This document shows positions 33,793-42,735 of a stretch of 64,000 nt of DNA, piece after piece. The notes beneath the pieces are model-generated. The model saw nothing but the letters and a program-made list of their open reading frames with translations, ran no database searches and was not told the DNA's origin. A program made the position numbers and the translations under genes. Position 1 is the stretch's first letter. Every line of letters starts with the position of its first letter. This DNA is from Bordetella genomosp. 11 (lineage in GTDB: Bacteria; Pseudomonadota; Gammaproteobacteria; Burkholderiales; Burkholderiaceae_B), in contig NZ_NEVS01000004.1 of the NCBI RefSeq assembly GCF_002261215.1, positions 4,216,001 to 4,280,000 of the forward strand, in the 5' to 3' direction.

Positions 33793-34376
33793 CCGCCGTT
33801 TCTACTGCCGGCACCGCGCCGTGTCCGCGCTCACGCCTGCGCGCTCACCTCGTACTGGCGGGCCTGTCCGCCTGCGGCCTCGCTGCGTTGGCCTGGGCGT
33901 CCTTCGTGCATCCGCTACCGCGCCTGATCTACAACCCGTCCGACAGCGTGGCGATTGGCTGGTATCGCGTGGAACCGCTCCACCAGCGCACCGACTCGCT
34001 GCCCCGGCCTTTGTCCGTTGGCAGCATCGTCGTGACCACGTTGCCGGCGGACACCGCCGCGCTGGCTGCGCAGCGCCGCTACCTGCCGGCGCGCGTGCCG
34101 CTGCTCAAGCGCGTGGGCGCCATCGCACCGCAAACTGTGTGCGTTTTCGATGCGCTGGTCTGGATCGATGGCGTGCCGGTGGCCGGCGTGCTGGCCGCCG
34201 ACCGGCTGGGCCGTCCGCTGCCTTCCTGGCGACAATGCCGCCAGCTCCGGCCTGGCGAACTGTTCCTCTTGAGCGCGATCAACCCGGCGTCGTTCGACAG
34301 CCGGTATTTCGGGCCGGTCAGCACAGCCGCCGTGATCGGCGTTGCGCGTCCGGTCTGGCTGGAGTCACGCCCATGA
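33789..34376 (+). CDS. traF: TraF, S26-family conjugative peptidase
   Basis: A 195-residue inner-membrane serine peptidase of the TraF/LepB family. In RP4-type systems TraF matures and cyclises the pilin TrbC. One membrane segment covers residues 20-40 (LVLAGLSACGLAALAWASF). The catalytic serine is S53 in NPSDSVAIGWYR and the general base K107 in RVPLLKRVGA. Start and stop overlap the neighbouring genes (ATGA). Its presence implies that a Trb-type mating-pair system once accompanied this module; none is visible in the window. Confidence 0.9.
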   Translation: MTAVSTAGTAPCPRSRLRAHLVLAGLSACGLAALAWASFVHPLPRLIYNPSDSVAIGWYRVEPLHQRTDSLPRPLSVGSIVVTTLPADTAALAAQRRYLPARVPLLKRVGAIAPQTVCVFDALVWIDGVPVAGVLAADRLGRPLPSWRQCRQLRPGELFLLSAINPASFDSRYFGPVSTAAVIGVARPVWLESRP

Positions 34377-34708
34377 TCGCCGACGATTCGCTGCACGTTG
34401 CCGTGCATCTTGTCGTGCCATCGGGCGTGTCGTTCTGCTGTTCGTCGCCGTGTCGTCGCGCGTGCAGTGCGGGTGCATTCGCACCGCACTTCGCGCTGCC
34501 TTCCCATGTGCAGGTGTCTTGCCTAGAACGCGCCCGGCCTGCGGCCTTCATCGCGCTGGTTCGCGCGTTCGCCGGCGTGCTGGCTGCTCGTGCAGCAGCG
34601 CCGCCGGGCCGCCGCTGCCCGGAGCGCCAGCGAGGGGCAAAGGCGGAAGGCAAGACAAAAGGACGCGGCACCGGGCCGCGTCGAAAGCCTGTCTGCACGT
34701 GGGGGTAG
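34373..34708 (+). CDS. Possible small protein coupled to traF
   Basis: An open frame of 111 residues that overlaps the traF stop in an ATGA, as do all neighbouring genes of the operon. The first half (LHVAVHLVVPSGVSFCCSS) is hydrophobic and cysteine-containing; the second half is Arg/Ala-rich and ends in PRRKPVCTWG. No family is recognised. Because the overlap is the only strong argument, the frame could also be chance. A 116-base gap with GC-rich inverted words separates it from the relaxase gene. Confidence 0.35.
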   Translation: MIADDSLHVAVHLVVPSGVSFCCSSPCRRACSAGAFAPHFALPSHVQVSCLERARPAAFIALVRAFAGVLAARAAAPPGRRCPERQRGAKAEGKTKGRGTGPRRKPVCTWG

Positions 34709-34824
34709 CGCGGCACGCAGCGGCTTCGCCGCCGTGCCGCATGGGGCGCGAAGCCCGCGCCGATGCGGGCATGTCCGCGTGCTTCGCACGCCCGGACACG
34801 CCAGAGCTTGCAGGGAGCGCAGCC

Positions 34825-36807
34825 ATGACCGACCGCCGCGACGACGATTTCCGCATCCGCCCGACCCCTCCAAAGGCCCCGAAGAGCCGGGGCCAGAGCT
34901 TCATCACCAAGGTGCTCCAGCAGACCGGCAAGGCCAGCAGCGGCAAGTCTTCGGTGCGCAGCTCGGCATCGGCTGGCGGCGGGAAAACCACCGGCCAGCG
35001 GCCCGGCTCGCGCTTGGGGCGCGGCCATACGACGGCGCGGTTTGCGGGCGCGAAGCTCACGCCCACGTCGCGGCGCGTGACCATCAAGACGCTGTTGGTG
35101 AACCAGCGCCAAGCCAGCCCGCAATCGCTCGCCAAGCACCTGCGTTACATCGAGCGCGACGGTGTGGGCCGCGACGGCGAACCAGGCCGGGCCTATGGGC
35201 CACAGACCGACGAAGCCGATCTCGATGCCTTCAAGGAACGCTGCGCCGATGACCGGCACCATTTCCGCTTCATCCTCTCGCCCGAGGACGGGGCTGAGCT
35301 GGAAGACCTGCGCACCTACACCCGGCACCTGATGGGCCGTATGGAGGCCGACTTGGGCACGCAGCTGGAATGGGTTGCCGTCGATCACTGGAACACCGAC
35401 AACCCGCACACCCACCTCGTTGTGCGCGGGCGCGACGACACGGGCAAAGATCTCATCATCGCGGGCGACTACATCGCCGATGGGTTTCGGCATCGCGCGG
35501 CCGAGCTGGCGACCGAATGGCTTGGGCCGCGCACCGAGCTGGAAATCGAGCAGACCTTGCAACGTGAGGTGGAGCAGGAGCGGTGGACGAGTCTGGATCG
35601 CACGCTACAACGCGAGGCCGGCGACGATGGTCGGGTGCATATCGAACGCTTCAACGAACCTCCGTTGCAACGCCAGCGGCAATTCCTGGTGGGCCGCTTG
35701 CAATGCTTACAGCGCATGGGCCTGGCCGATGAAATGCAGCCTGGCACTTGGGCCGTTCACGCCGACGCTGAAAAGACCTTGCGCGCCTTGGGCGAGCGCG
35801 GCGACATCATCCGTACCATGCAGCGGGCCATGAACGGCGAGCCACGCGAGCTGGCGGTTTTCGAGCCGGGCGATGATGGCCGTACCATCGTCGGCCGCGT
35901 GGCCGCGAAGGGACTCGTCGACGAGTTGCGCGACCGGGGCTATCTGGTCATCGACGGGGTGGACGGCAAGACTCACTACGTCGCGCTCAACGCCCGTGAC
36001 GAGCAGGCAAACTATCCGACGGGCGCCGTAGTTGAAGTGAAAGGGTCGGCGGACGTGCGTGCGGCCGACCGCAACATCGCCGCGCTGGCGAGCGATGGCC
36101 TGTACCGCGCCGATCATCACCTCGCCATCGCGCAGGGTCAGGCCGTGCGGGGCCGCGATCCGCAGGAAGTTGTTGCCGCGCACGTACGGCGGCTGGAAGT
36201 TCTGCGCCGGGCGGGCATCGTGGAGCGCGCGGCCGAGGGCTTATGGAAAGTGCCTGATGACCTGACCGAACGCGGTCGCCAGCACGACGCGCAGCGGATG
36301 GGCGGAGTGGCCGTGGAGTTGAAATCGCACCTGCCCATCGAGCGGCAGGCGCGCGTGATCGGCGCCACTTGGCTCGATCAGCAATTGCTCGGCGGTGGCT
36401 CAGGGCTGGGCGACCTAGGCTTTGGCGGCGAGGCCAAGCAGGCAATGCAACAGCGCGCCGACTTCCTGGCCGAACAGGGGCTGGCCGAACGGCGTGGACA
36501 GCGCGTGATCCTCGCCCGGAACCTGCTGGGCACGCTACGTAATCGGGAACTGGCGCAGGCCGGCAAGGACATTTCCGCCGACACTGGTATGGAACATCGT
36601 CCCGTGGCCGACGGCCAGCGCGTGGCCGGCATCTATCGGCGCAGTGTGATGCTGGCCAGCGGGCGCTTTGCCATGCTCGATGACGGTATGGGGTTCAGCT
36701 TGGTGCCCTGGAAGCCAGTAATCGAAAACCGGCTGGGGCAGCACATCGCTGCGAACTTGCGCGGCGGGCGGGCAGACTGGGTGGTCGGACGAACTCAAGG
36801 GAGATGA
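34825..36807 (+). CDS. VirD2/RlxS-type relaxase (DUF3363)
   Basis: A 660-residue conjugative relaxase that would nick at oriT and pilot the transferred strand. The N-terminal region contains the typical SFITKVLQQTGK element, then the relaxase core (SPQSLAKHLRYIERDGVG, RHHFRFILSPEDGAEL) with the metal-binding NPHTHLVVRG motif around residues 191-200. The C-terminal half is DUF3363. The ATG follows GCAGGGAGCGCAGCC. It is the last recognisable gene of the left module; in complete Tn4371-like elements traR/traG and the trb genes would follow. Here a 396-base gap and then catabolic cargo follow, so the transfer module is cut at this point. Confidence 0.92.
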   Translation: MTDRRDDDFRIRPTPPKAPKSRGQSFITKVLQQTGKASSGKSSVRSSASAGGGKTTGQRPGSRLGRGHTTARFAGAKLTPTSRRVTIKTLLVNQRQASPQSLAKHLRYIERDGVGRDGEPGRAYGPQTDEADLDAFKERCADDRHHFRFILSPEDGAELEDLRTYTRHLMGRMEADLGTQLEWVAVDHWNTDNPHTHLVVRGRDDTGKDLIIAGDYIADGFRHRAAELATEWLGPRTELEIEQTLQREVEQERWTSLDRTLQREAGDDGRVHIERFNEPPLQRQRQFLVGRLQCLQRMGLADEMQPGTWAVHADAEKTLRALGERGDIIRTMQRAMNGEPRELAVFEPGDDGRTIVGRVAAKGLVDELRDRGYLVIDGVDGKTHYVALNARDEQANYPTGAVVEVKGSADVRAADRNIAALASDGLYRADHHLAIAQGQAVRGRDPQEVVAAHVRRLEVLRRAGIVERAAEGLWKVPDDLTERGRQHDAQRMGGVAVELKSHLPIERQARVIGATWLDQQLLGGGSGLGDLGFGGEAKQAMQQRADFLAEQGLAERRGQRVILARNLLGTLRNRELAQAGKDISADTGMEHRPVADGQRVAGIYRRSVMLASGRFAMLDDGMGFSLVPWKPVIENRLGQHIAANLRGGRADWVVGRTQGR

Positions 36808-37203
36808 CCAGGTCGCAGGCGAAATCACGGATCTGAGATTGGTGATCGTTTCGGGCGTTCAATGGACTTTCGGGGTACTTGATTTTCTTGTTTTTTCTGC
36901 GGCGCACCTAATTCAAACAGGCGGACGTGTTGAAACCATGAGAGCGTGGGCGGTTTGCTGAAGATCGATTCAGTACGCCCCAGCTTTTGCGCGAGGGGCG
37001 CAGCATCCGTGTCTACATTCATGTCGGTGATGTTGTGTATCACAGACATTCCATTGACTGATATAGCCTGGTAGCGAATGATCCGTATCCAGACGCGAGG
37101 TACGGTTTTTCTCCGACATAAGGCCCGTCATCGCGTCCAGAAAAGCACGCGGCGTGGCATCGCCAGCGCGCCGTGCACCCACAGCACAACAAAGGAGACG
37201 CCC
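36808..37203. other. Junction between ICE backbone and catabolic cargo
   Basis: About 400 bases. A minus-strand frame (37049-36825) starts MSVIHNITDMNVDTDAAPLA and ends without recognisable domain; it may be the 5' remnant of a lost regulator gene. A possible plus-strand promoter (TTGACT at 37054, AATGAT at 37077, 17-base spacer) faces the hydroxylase operon. AAAGGAGACGCCC is the ribosome-binding site of the first cargo gene. Confidence 0.4.
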
Positions 37204-38466
37204 ATGCATGAATGCCCCGTCACCGTCTTTCCACAGCAGATCCGCTGGGAAACCGACGGCACCAGCCGCATCCCGTTTCAGGCCTACACCGACGAGATCC
37301 TGTATCGCAAGGAACTGGACCGGCTCTTCTACCGCAACCATTGGAACTACGTTGGCCTGGAGGCCGAGATCCCCAACCCCGGCGACTTCAAGCGCACGGT
37401 CATCGGCGAGCGCTCGGTGCTGCTGGTGCGCGACAAGGACGGTTCGATCCATGTCGTCGAGAACGTCTGTGCGCATCGGGGCATGGCCTTCTGCCGCGAG
37501 AGGCATGGCAACCGCGAAAGCCTGACCTGCCCCTACCACCAGTGGAACTACACACTGTCTGGCGATTTGCAGGGCGTGCCGTTTCGCCGCGGCGTGAAGC
37601 AGGATGGCAAGGTCAACGGTGGCATGCCGGCAGACTTCAATCCAGCCGACCACGGTCTGACCAAGCTCAAGGTGGCCACGCGAGGCGGTGTTGTCTTCGC
37701 GTCTTTCGACCATGACGTGGAGTCGCTGGAGGACTTCCTCGGTCCGGTGATCCTCGGCTACTTCGATCGCCTGTTCAACGGCCGCAAGCTCAGGATCCTG
37801 GGCTACAACCGCCAGCGCATCCCCGGCAACTGGAAGCTGATGCAGGAGAACATCAAGGATCCGTACCACCCGGGCCTGCTGCACACCTGGTTCGTCACCT
37901 TCGGGCTTTGGCGCGCCGACAACAAGTCGCAGATGCTGATGGACGCGCGCCATCGCCACGCCGCCATGGTCTCCAGGCGCGGCGCCTCCGGCAAGGCCGA
38001 GCAGGTCACGCAGGTATCCAGCTTCAAGGACAGTATGCAGCTCCATGACGCACGCTTTCTGGACATCGTCCACGAGGACTGGTGGGGCGAGCCGACGGCG
38101 GTGATGATGACCGTGTTCCCGAGCGTTATCTTCCAGCAGCAAGTCAACAGCGTCTCCACGCGCCATATCCAGCCCGACGGGCATGGCGCCTTCGATTTCG
38201 TCTGGACGCATTTCGGCTTCGAGGACGACAACGAGGAGATGACACAGCGCCGCCTGCGCCAAGCCAATCTGTTCGGCCCGGCCGGCTTCGTCTCGGCCGA
38301 CGACGGCGAGGTCATCGAATGGTCGCAGGAAGGCTTCGAGACCAAGCCCAGCCACCGCACGCTGGCCGAGCTGGGCGGGCGCGAGGTGGGCGACACCGAC
38401 CACATGGTCACCGAGACGCTGATCCGGGGCATGTATGAATATTGGCGCACGGTGATGGAGGCTTGA
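37204..38466 (+). CDS. Rieske ring-hydroxylating oxygenase, large subunit (salicylate 5-hydroxylase / anthranilate dioxygenase type)
   Basis: The 420-residue catalytic alpha subunit of a Rieske non-heme iron oxygenase. The Rieske ligands are C89, H91, C109 and H112 (CAHRG ... CPYHQW). The mononuclear iron ligands are probably H222 and H227 with bridging D219 ([13 protein letters not shown]). The protein looks closest to NagG (salicylate 5-hydroxylase) and AndAc (anthranilate 1,2-dioxygenase), two related groups that sequence alone does not separate for me. Because the operon continues with a gentisate pathway, 5-hydroxylation of salicylate or a substituted salicylate is the better guess. It begins a nine-gene plus-strand operon reaching to 45581. 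Confidence 0.88.
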   Translation: MHECPVTVFPQQIRWETDGTSRIPFQAYTDEILYRKELDRLFYRNHWNYVGLEAEIPNPGDFKRTVIGERSVLLVRDKDGSIHVVENVCAHRGMAFCRERHGNRESLTCPYHQWNYTLSGDLQGVPFRRGVKQDGKVNGGMPADFNPADHGLTKLKVATRGGVVFASFDHDVESLEDFLGPVILGYFDRLFNGRKLRILGYNRQRIPGNWKLMQENIKDPYHPGLLHTWFVTFGLWRADNKSQMLMDARHRHAAMVSRRGASGKAEQVTQVSSFKDSMQLHDARFLDIVHEDWWGEPTAVMMTVFPSVIFQQQVNSVSTRHIQPDGHGAFDFVWTHFGFEDDNEEMTQRRLRQANLFGPAGFVSADDGEVIEWSQEGFETKPSHRTLAELGGREVGDTDHMVTETLIRGMYEYWRTVMEA

Positions 38467-38468
38467 TC

Positions 38469-38942
38469 ATGCAGTTCCCCCACTATTTCGAGCTGACCCA
38501 GCTCTATGCCCGCTATGCTGCCACGCTCGACGCCGCCGACTGGGAAGCCTGGCCCGAGTTCTTCACCGAAGCCTGCGTCTACAAGCTGCAGCCGCGCGAA
38601 AACCATGAACGCGGCTTTCCGCTGGCCACGCTGGCCTTCGATAGCAAGGGCATGCTCAAGGACCGCGTCTACGGCATCCGCGAGACGCTGTTCCACGATC
38701 CCTACTACCAGCGCCATGTGGTCGGCGCGCCCATCGTGCACCGGGTGGATGCGGACGGCCGCATCCACAGCGAGGCCAACTATGCGGTGCTGCGCACCCG
38801 ACTGTCCAAGGAATCCACGGTGTTCAATGTGGGCCGCTACCTCGACGAAGTGGTGCGCACGCCCGAGGGCCTCAAATTCGCCAGCCGCCTCGTGGTCTAC
38901 GACAGCGAGATGATCCCCAATTCGCTCATCTACCCGATCTGA
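38469..38942 (+). CDS. Rieske oxygenase small subunit (NagH/AndAd type)
   Basis: The 157-residue beta subunit with the cystatin-like (SnoaL/NTF2) fold. It has the segments [45 protein letters not shown] and the C-terminal [13 protein letters not shown], which characterise the NagH/AndAd group. It stabilises the alpha subunit in an alpha3beta3 assembly. The start lies two bases after the alpha-subunit stop, so the two are co-translated. The ferredoxin gene follows after ten bases. Confidence 0.9.
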   Translation: MQFPHYFELTQLYARYAATLDAADWEAWPEFFTEACVYKLQPRENHERGFPLATLAFDSKGMLKDRVYGIRETLFHDPYYQRHVVGAPIVHRVDADGRIHSEANYAVLRTRLSKESTVFNVGRYLDEVVRTPEGLKFASRLVVYDSEMIPNSLIYPI

Positions 38943-38952
38943 AAGCACTGCC

Positions 38953-39276
38953 ATGACGACCGACAACCTGAATTGGACGGATGCCGCCGCGCGGGACGAG
39001 GTGCCCGAGGGCGATGTGATCGGCGTGGCCGTCGCGGGCCACGATATCGCGCTGTACGAGGTCGGGGGCGAGGTATTCGCCACCGACAACCTCTGCACCC
39101 ACGGCCATGCGCGGCTGTGCGACGGCTTTCTGGAAGGGCACGAAATCGAATGCCCGCTGCACCAGGGCAAGTTCGACGTGCGCAACGGCCGGCCGACCTG
39201 TGCGCCCGTGACCGAGGCCGTGCGCAGCTACCCCGTGAAAATCGAGGGCGGCCGCGTCTGGCTGGCCCTCGACTGA
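38953..39276 (+). CDS. Rieske-type ferredoxin of the ring hydroxylase
   Basis: A 107-residue electron carrier between reductase and oxygenase. The Rieske ligands are C48, H50, C67 and H70 ([25 protein letters not shown]). It resembles NagAb/AndAb/BphF ferredoxins. The gene lies directly behind the small subunit and before a BphA4-type reductase, the same order as reported for andAcAdAbAa of Burkholderia. The protein is acidic and cytoplasmic. Confidence 0.92.
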   Translation: MTTDNLNWTDAAARDEVPEGDVIGVAVAGHDIALYEVGGEVFATDNLCTHGHARLCDGFLEGHEIECPLHQGKFDVRNGRPTCAPVTEAVRSYPVKIEGGRVWLALD

Positions 39277-39306
39277 ACGCCGCCCACCACCCACAAGGAG
39301 ACCCGC

Positions 39307-40560
39307 ATGAACGCTGAGCGACCTGCGGTCGCGGCTGCCGCATGCCCGATCGCCACCATCGTGATCGTCGGCGCCGGCCAGGCCGGCGGCTGGGCCGCCC
39401 ATGGCTTGCGCCAGGAAGGCTTTGCCGGCCGCATCGTGCTGATCGGCGATGAGGCCCATGCGCCGTACGAGCGCCCGCCGCTGTCCAAGGCCGTGCTGGC
39501 CGGCGAGGCCTTGCCGGACAGCACCCGGCTGATGCCGCCGCAGGCCTTCGAGGCGCTGGCGCTCGACTGGCGCCCCGGCGCCACGGTCCGCCGCATCGAC
39601 CGCGCTGCTCGGCATGTCGTGCTGGCCGGCGGCGAGCGGCTGGCCTACGACAAGCTGATCCTGTGCACCGGCGGGCGCGCGCGCACCCTGCCGCTGCCTG
39701 GCGCCGATGCCGCCGCCATCCATACGCTGCGCACCATCGACGACGCGCTGGCGCTGGCGCCGCTGCTCGCCCCAGGGCGCAGCGTGGCGGTGGTCGGCGG
39801 TGGCTGGATCGGGCTGGAAGTGGCGGCCACGGCGCGCAAGAAAGGCGCCGCGGTCGTGGTGCTCGAAACACAGACACGCCTGTGCGAACGCACGGTGCCA
39901 CCCGAGGTGTCCGCGCACCTGCTGGCGCTGCACCGCGCGCAGGGCACCGAGGTGCTGCTCGGGGCCAGGGTTGCGGGCTTTGCGGCCAATGCCGATGGGC
40001 GCGCACAAGTCCTGCTGGCCGATGGCGGCGCACTGCGCTGCGACACCATCGTGCTGGGCGTGGGCCTGGTCCCGAACGATGAGCTGGCGCGGGACGCGGG
40101 GCTGGCCTGCGACGGCGGCGTCATCGTCGATGCGCGCTGCCAGACCTCCGATCCCGACATCCTGGCCGCCGGCGACGTGGCCGTCGCGCCCAACCCCTGG
40201 GCCGGGCGCCCGTTGCGGCTGGAGTCGTGGCAGAACGCACAGGAACAAGGCATTGCCGCCGCGCGCTCAGCCCTCGGCATGAAGGTCGATTACCAGCCGC
40301 TGCCCTGGTTCTGGTCCGATCAGTACGGCATGAATCTGCAGATCTATGGCCTGCCCAGGCCCGGACACCAGGTCGTCACCCGCGGCGACCCAGGCGCGGG
40401 CAGCGGCCTGCTGCTCTATCTGGCGGGCGACGTGATCGAAGCCGCCATCGGCATCAACGCCGCGCGCGATCTGCGCTTTGCGCGCCGGCTGATCGAGCAG
40501 CGCAAGAACGTCGATGCGGCCCGCCTGGCCGACTTGGGCACGCCGTTGGCCAAGCTCTGA
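39307..40560 (+). CDS. FAD-dependent ferredoxin reductase (BphA4/AndAa type)
   Basis: A 417-residue pyridine nucleotide-disulfide-oxidoreductase-fold reductase that moves electrons from NADH to the Rieske ferredoxin. The FAD-binding motif is IVIVGAGQAGGWAAHGL, the NAD-binding motif VAVVGGGWIGLEVAATA, and the second FAD motif SDPDILAAGDVAV. The sequence HAPYERPPLSKAVLAGE is typical of this family. A start at MNAERPAVA follows CAAGGAGACCCGC. The operon therefore has its own GR-type reductase, although an additional NagAa-type reductase is encoded at 45596 on the other strand. Confidence 0.92.
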   Translation: MNAERPAVAAAACPIATIVIVGAGQAGGWAAHGLRQEGFAGRIVLIGDEAHAPYERPPLSKAVLAGEALPDSTRLMPPQAFEALALDWRPGATVRRIDRAARHVVLAGGERLAYDKLILCTGGRARTLPLPGADAAAIHTLRTIDDALALAPLLAPGRSVAVVGGGWIGLEVAATARKKGAAVVVLETQTRLCERTVPPEVSAHLLALHRAQGTEVLLGARVAGFAANADGRAQVLLADGGALRCDTIVLGVGLVPNDELARDAGLACDGGVIVDARCQTSDPDILAAGDVAVAPNPWAGRPLRLESWQNAQEQGIAAARSALGMKVDYQPLPWFWSDQYGMNLQIYGLPRPGHQVVTRGDPGAGSGLLLYLAGDVIEAAIGINAARDLRFARRLIEQRKNVDAARLADLGTPLAKL

Positions 40561-40602
40561 CGGCACGGCCACCCGTTGCAAGAAATTCAAGGAGACAAAG
40601 CC

Positions 40603-41991
40603 ATGCGTCACATCGACGTTCACCAACTCGCGGACGATGCCCGCTTCAACCGCTTCCACGGCCTCGTGCTGTTCTGGTGCGCCCTGATCATCATTTTCGA
40701 TGGCTATGACCTGGCGGTGGTCGGCATCGCACTGCCCTCCATCATGAAAGACCTGGGCGTGGACCCGACGCAAGCCGGCCTCATGGTCAGCTCGTCCCTG
40801 TTTGGCATGGCCTTTGGCGCCGTCTTCCTGGGCGCGGTAGCCGACCGCATCGGCCGGCGCTGGTCCATCGTCATCTGCATCACCTTGTTCAGCCTGTTCA
40901 CGGCGGCGGCGGGCCTGACGCGCGATCCGCTGCTGTTCGCCGCCTCGCGCTTCCTGGCCGGCCTGGGTATCGGCGGCGTCATGCCCAACGTGGTCGCCCA
41001 TATGACCGAGTACGCGCCTAAGAAGGTGCGCGCCACGCTGGTCACGCTGATGTTCAGCGGCTACGCCGTCGGCGGCATTCTGGCGGCGCTTCTGGGCAAA
41101 GGGCTGATCGAGAGCTACGGCTGGCAGTCGGTATTCTTCGCCGCCGCGCTGCCGATGCTGCTGATCCCCTTCATCCTGAAGTCGCTGCCCGAGTCCATGC
41201 CCTTCCTTCTGGCCAAGGGCCGGCACGAGGAGCTCAAGCGCATCGCCGCACGCATCGAGCCCGGCTACCAGCCGCAGGACTCTGACCATCTCACCGTGCC
41301 GGCGCGCGACAAGGCACAGGGCGCGCCCACGCGGCAACTGTTCGCCGAGGGCCGAAGCTGGAGCACTCTGATGTTCTGGATAGCCTTCTTCATGTGCCTG
41401 TTCATGGTTTATGCGCTGAGTTCCTGGCTGACCAAGCTGATGGCCGGTGCTGGCTACAGCTTAGGCTCGGCGCTGACTTTCGTGTTGGTTCTCAACGTCG
41501 GTGCGATCGTCGGCGCGGTGGGCGGCGGCTGGCTGGCTGACCGCTTTCACATCAAGACCGTATTGGCGTCCATGTACGCGCTGGCTGCGGTGTCTGTCAG
41601 CCTGCTGGGTTTTGCCATGCCGCAGGAACTGTTGTTCATCGTGATCGCCCTTGCAGGGGCCTCAACCATTGGCACACAGATCGTAGCCAACGCCTACACC
41701 GGGCAGTTTTATCCGATGGCGATCCGTTCCACCGGTCTGGGCTTTGCGCTGGGCATCGGCCGCGGTGGCGCGATCCTGGCGCCCATCGTCATCGGTGTGT
41801 TGGTCAGCCTACAACTGCCTCTGCAGCAGAACTTCTTTGCCATCGCCATCCCCGGCGCCATCGGCATGTTGGCCGTGCTGCTGATCGACCACGGCAAGTC
41901 CGCATCGGTACAGCATGCAGCCCGTGAGGCCGCAGCCCGAAACGCGCGCGCCGCCAACGCCGGATCCCTCATCCCACCCCCTAAACCTTAA
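40603..41991 (+). CDS. Aromatic acid:H+ symporter (AAHS-family MFS)
   Basis: A 462-residue, 12-helix MFS transporter. Family signatures are visible: the DGYDLAVVGIALPSIMKDLG segment in helix 1 with its acidic residue, GAVADRIGRR (the loop 2-3 motif), and the GRGGAILAPIVIG motif in the second half. AAHS proteins such as PcaK, BenK and MhpT import benzoate-like acids with protons. The location inside the hydroxylase operon suggests uptake of salicylate or a related acid. I chose the ATG (MRHIDVHQL) behind CAAGGAGACAAAGCC. Confidence 0.9.
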   Translation: MRHIDVHQLADDARFNRFHGLVLFWCALIIIFDGYDLAVVGIALPSIMKDLGVDPTQAGLMVSSSLFGMAFGAVFLGAVADRIGRRWSIVICITLFSLFTAAAGLTRDPLLFAASRFLAGLGIGGVMPNVVAHMTEYAPKKVRATLVTLMFSGYAVGGILAALLGKGLIESYGWQSVFFAAALPMLLIPFILKSLPESMPFLLAKGRHEELKRIAARIEPGYQPQDSDHLTVPARDKAQGAPTRQLFAEGRSWSTLMFWIAFFMCLFMVYALSSWLTKLMAGAGYSLGSALTFVLVLNVGAIVGAVGGGWLADRFHIKTVLASMYALAAVSVSLLGFAMPQELLFIVIALAGASTIGTQIVANAYTGQFYPMAIRSTGLGFALGIGRGGAILAPIVIGVLVSLQLPLQQNFFAIAIPGAIGMLAVLLIDHGKSASVQHAAREAAARNARAANAGSLIPPPKP

Positions 41992-42002
41992 AGGAAAACT
42001 CC

Positions 42003-42707
42003 ATGACCACCACATACCTTTGGACCCCGCCTCCTGTCTACTCACTGCCCGTGCGTGGCCGCAGCGAGCGCCTGCCGATCCAGCGCCTGTTCTTCGTCGG
42101 GCGCAACTATCACGCGCATGCGGTCGAGATGGGCCGTCCGGTCGACAAGTCGGTCGAGGTGCCGTTCTACTTCACCAAGGCCCCGTCCACGCTCGTCGAA
42201 TCCGGTGCCACCGTGGCCTACCCGCCCGGCACCAAGGACTATCACCACGAGATGGAGTTGGTGCTGGCCATCGGTGCGCCCGGCTTTCGCGTCAGCGAAG
42301 CCGATGCGCCCAGCCTCATCTACGGCTACGCCTGCGGTTTGGACATGACGCGTCGTGACTTGCAACTCGTGGCTCGCGAGAAGGGCCGCCCCTGGGACCT
42401 GGGCAAGGACGTGGAACAGTCGTCCATCGTCTCTGAGATTGTGCCCATGCCGAAAACGGTATTGAGCCAGGGAGACCTGTCCATGTCGGTCAACGGCAAA
42501 GTGCGGCAGAAGTCCGACCTGTCCAAGCTGATCTGGAATATCCCCGAACTGATCGCCGACCTGTCCAAGTTCTACCACCTGCTGCCCGGCGACCTGATCT
42601 TCACGGGAACGCCCGAGGGCGTCGGCCCGCTGCAGCCGGGCGACCGCATCGACGGCCAAATCGAAGGCGTGGGCGGGATTGTGCTGAACGTCGGTGCCGC
42701 CGAATGA
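42003..42707 (+). CDS. nagK: Fumarylpyruvate hydrolase (FAH family)
   Basis: A 234-residue fumarylacetoacetate-hydrolase-fold enzyme. In the gentisate pathway it cleaves fumarylpyruvate to fumarate and pyruvate. The metal-binding residues appear in HHEMELVLAIG, and IYGYACGLDMTRRDLQ and FTGTPEGVGPLQPGD are family signatures. The opening VGRNYHAHAVEMGRPVD is typical of NagK. It stands 11 bases after the transporter gene and upstream of gentisate dioxygenase. The assignment is strengthened by the presence of all three pathway enzymes in one operon. Confidence 0.88.
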   Translation: MTTTYLWTPPPVYSLPVRGRSERLPIQRLFFVGRNYHAHAVEMGRPVDKSVEVPFYFTKAPSTLVESGATVAYPPGTKDYHHEMELVLAIGAPGFRVSEADAPSLIYGYACGLDMTRRDLQLVAREKGRPWDLGKDVEQSSIVSEIVPMPKTVLSQGDLSMSVNGKVRQKSDLSKLIWNIPELIADLSKFYHLLPGDLIFTGTPEGVGPLQPGDRIDGQIEGVGGIVLNVGAAE

Positions 42708-42735
42708 CCGTGAACTGAAACAAGAAGACCCCACC

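Noticed and set aside
37204..38942. Naphthalene dioxygenase
   Set aside because: No dihydrodiol dehydrogenase or upper-pathway genes are present, and both subunits carry features of the NagGH/AndAcAd group.
36970..39185. Long minus-strand frames opposite the ring-hydroxylase genes
   Set aside because: The plus-strand products carry Rieske and iron-binding motifs; the antisense frames have no domain and an unlikely composition.
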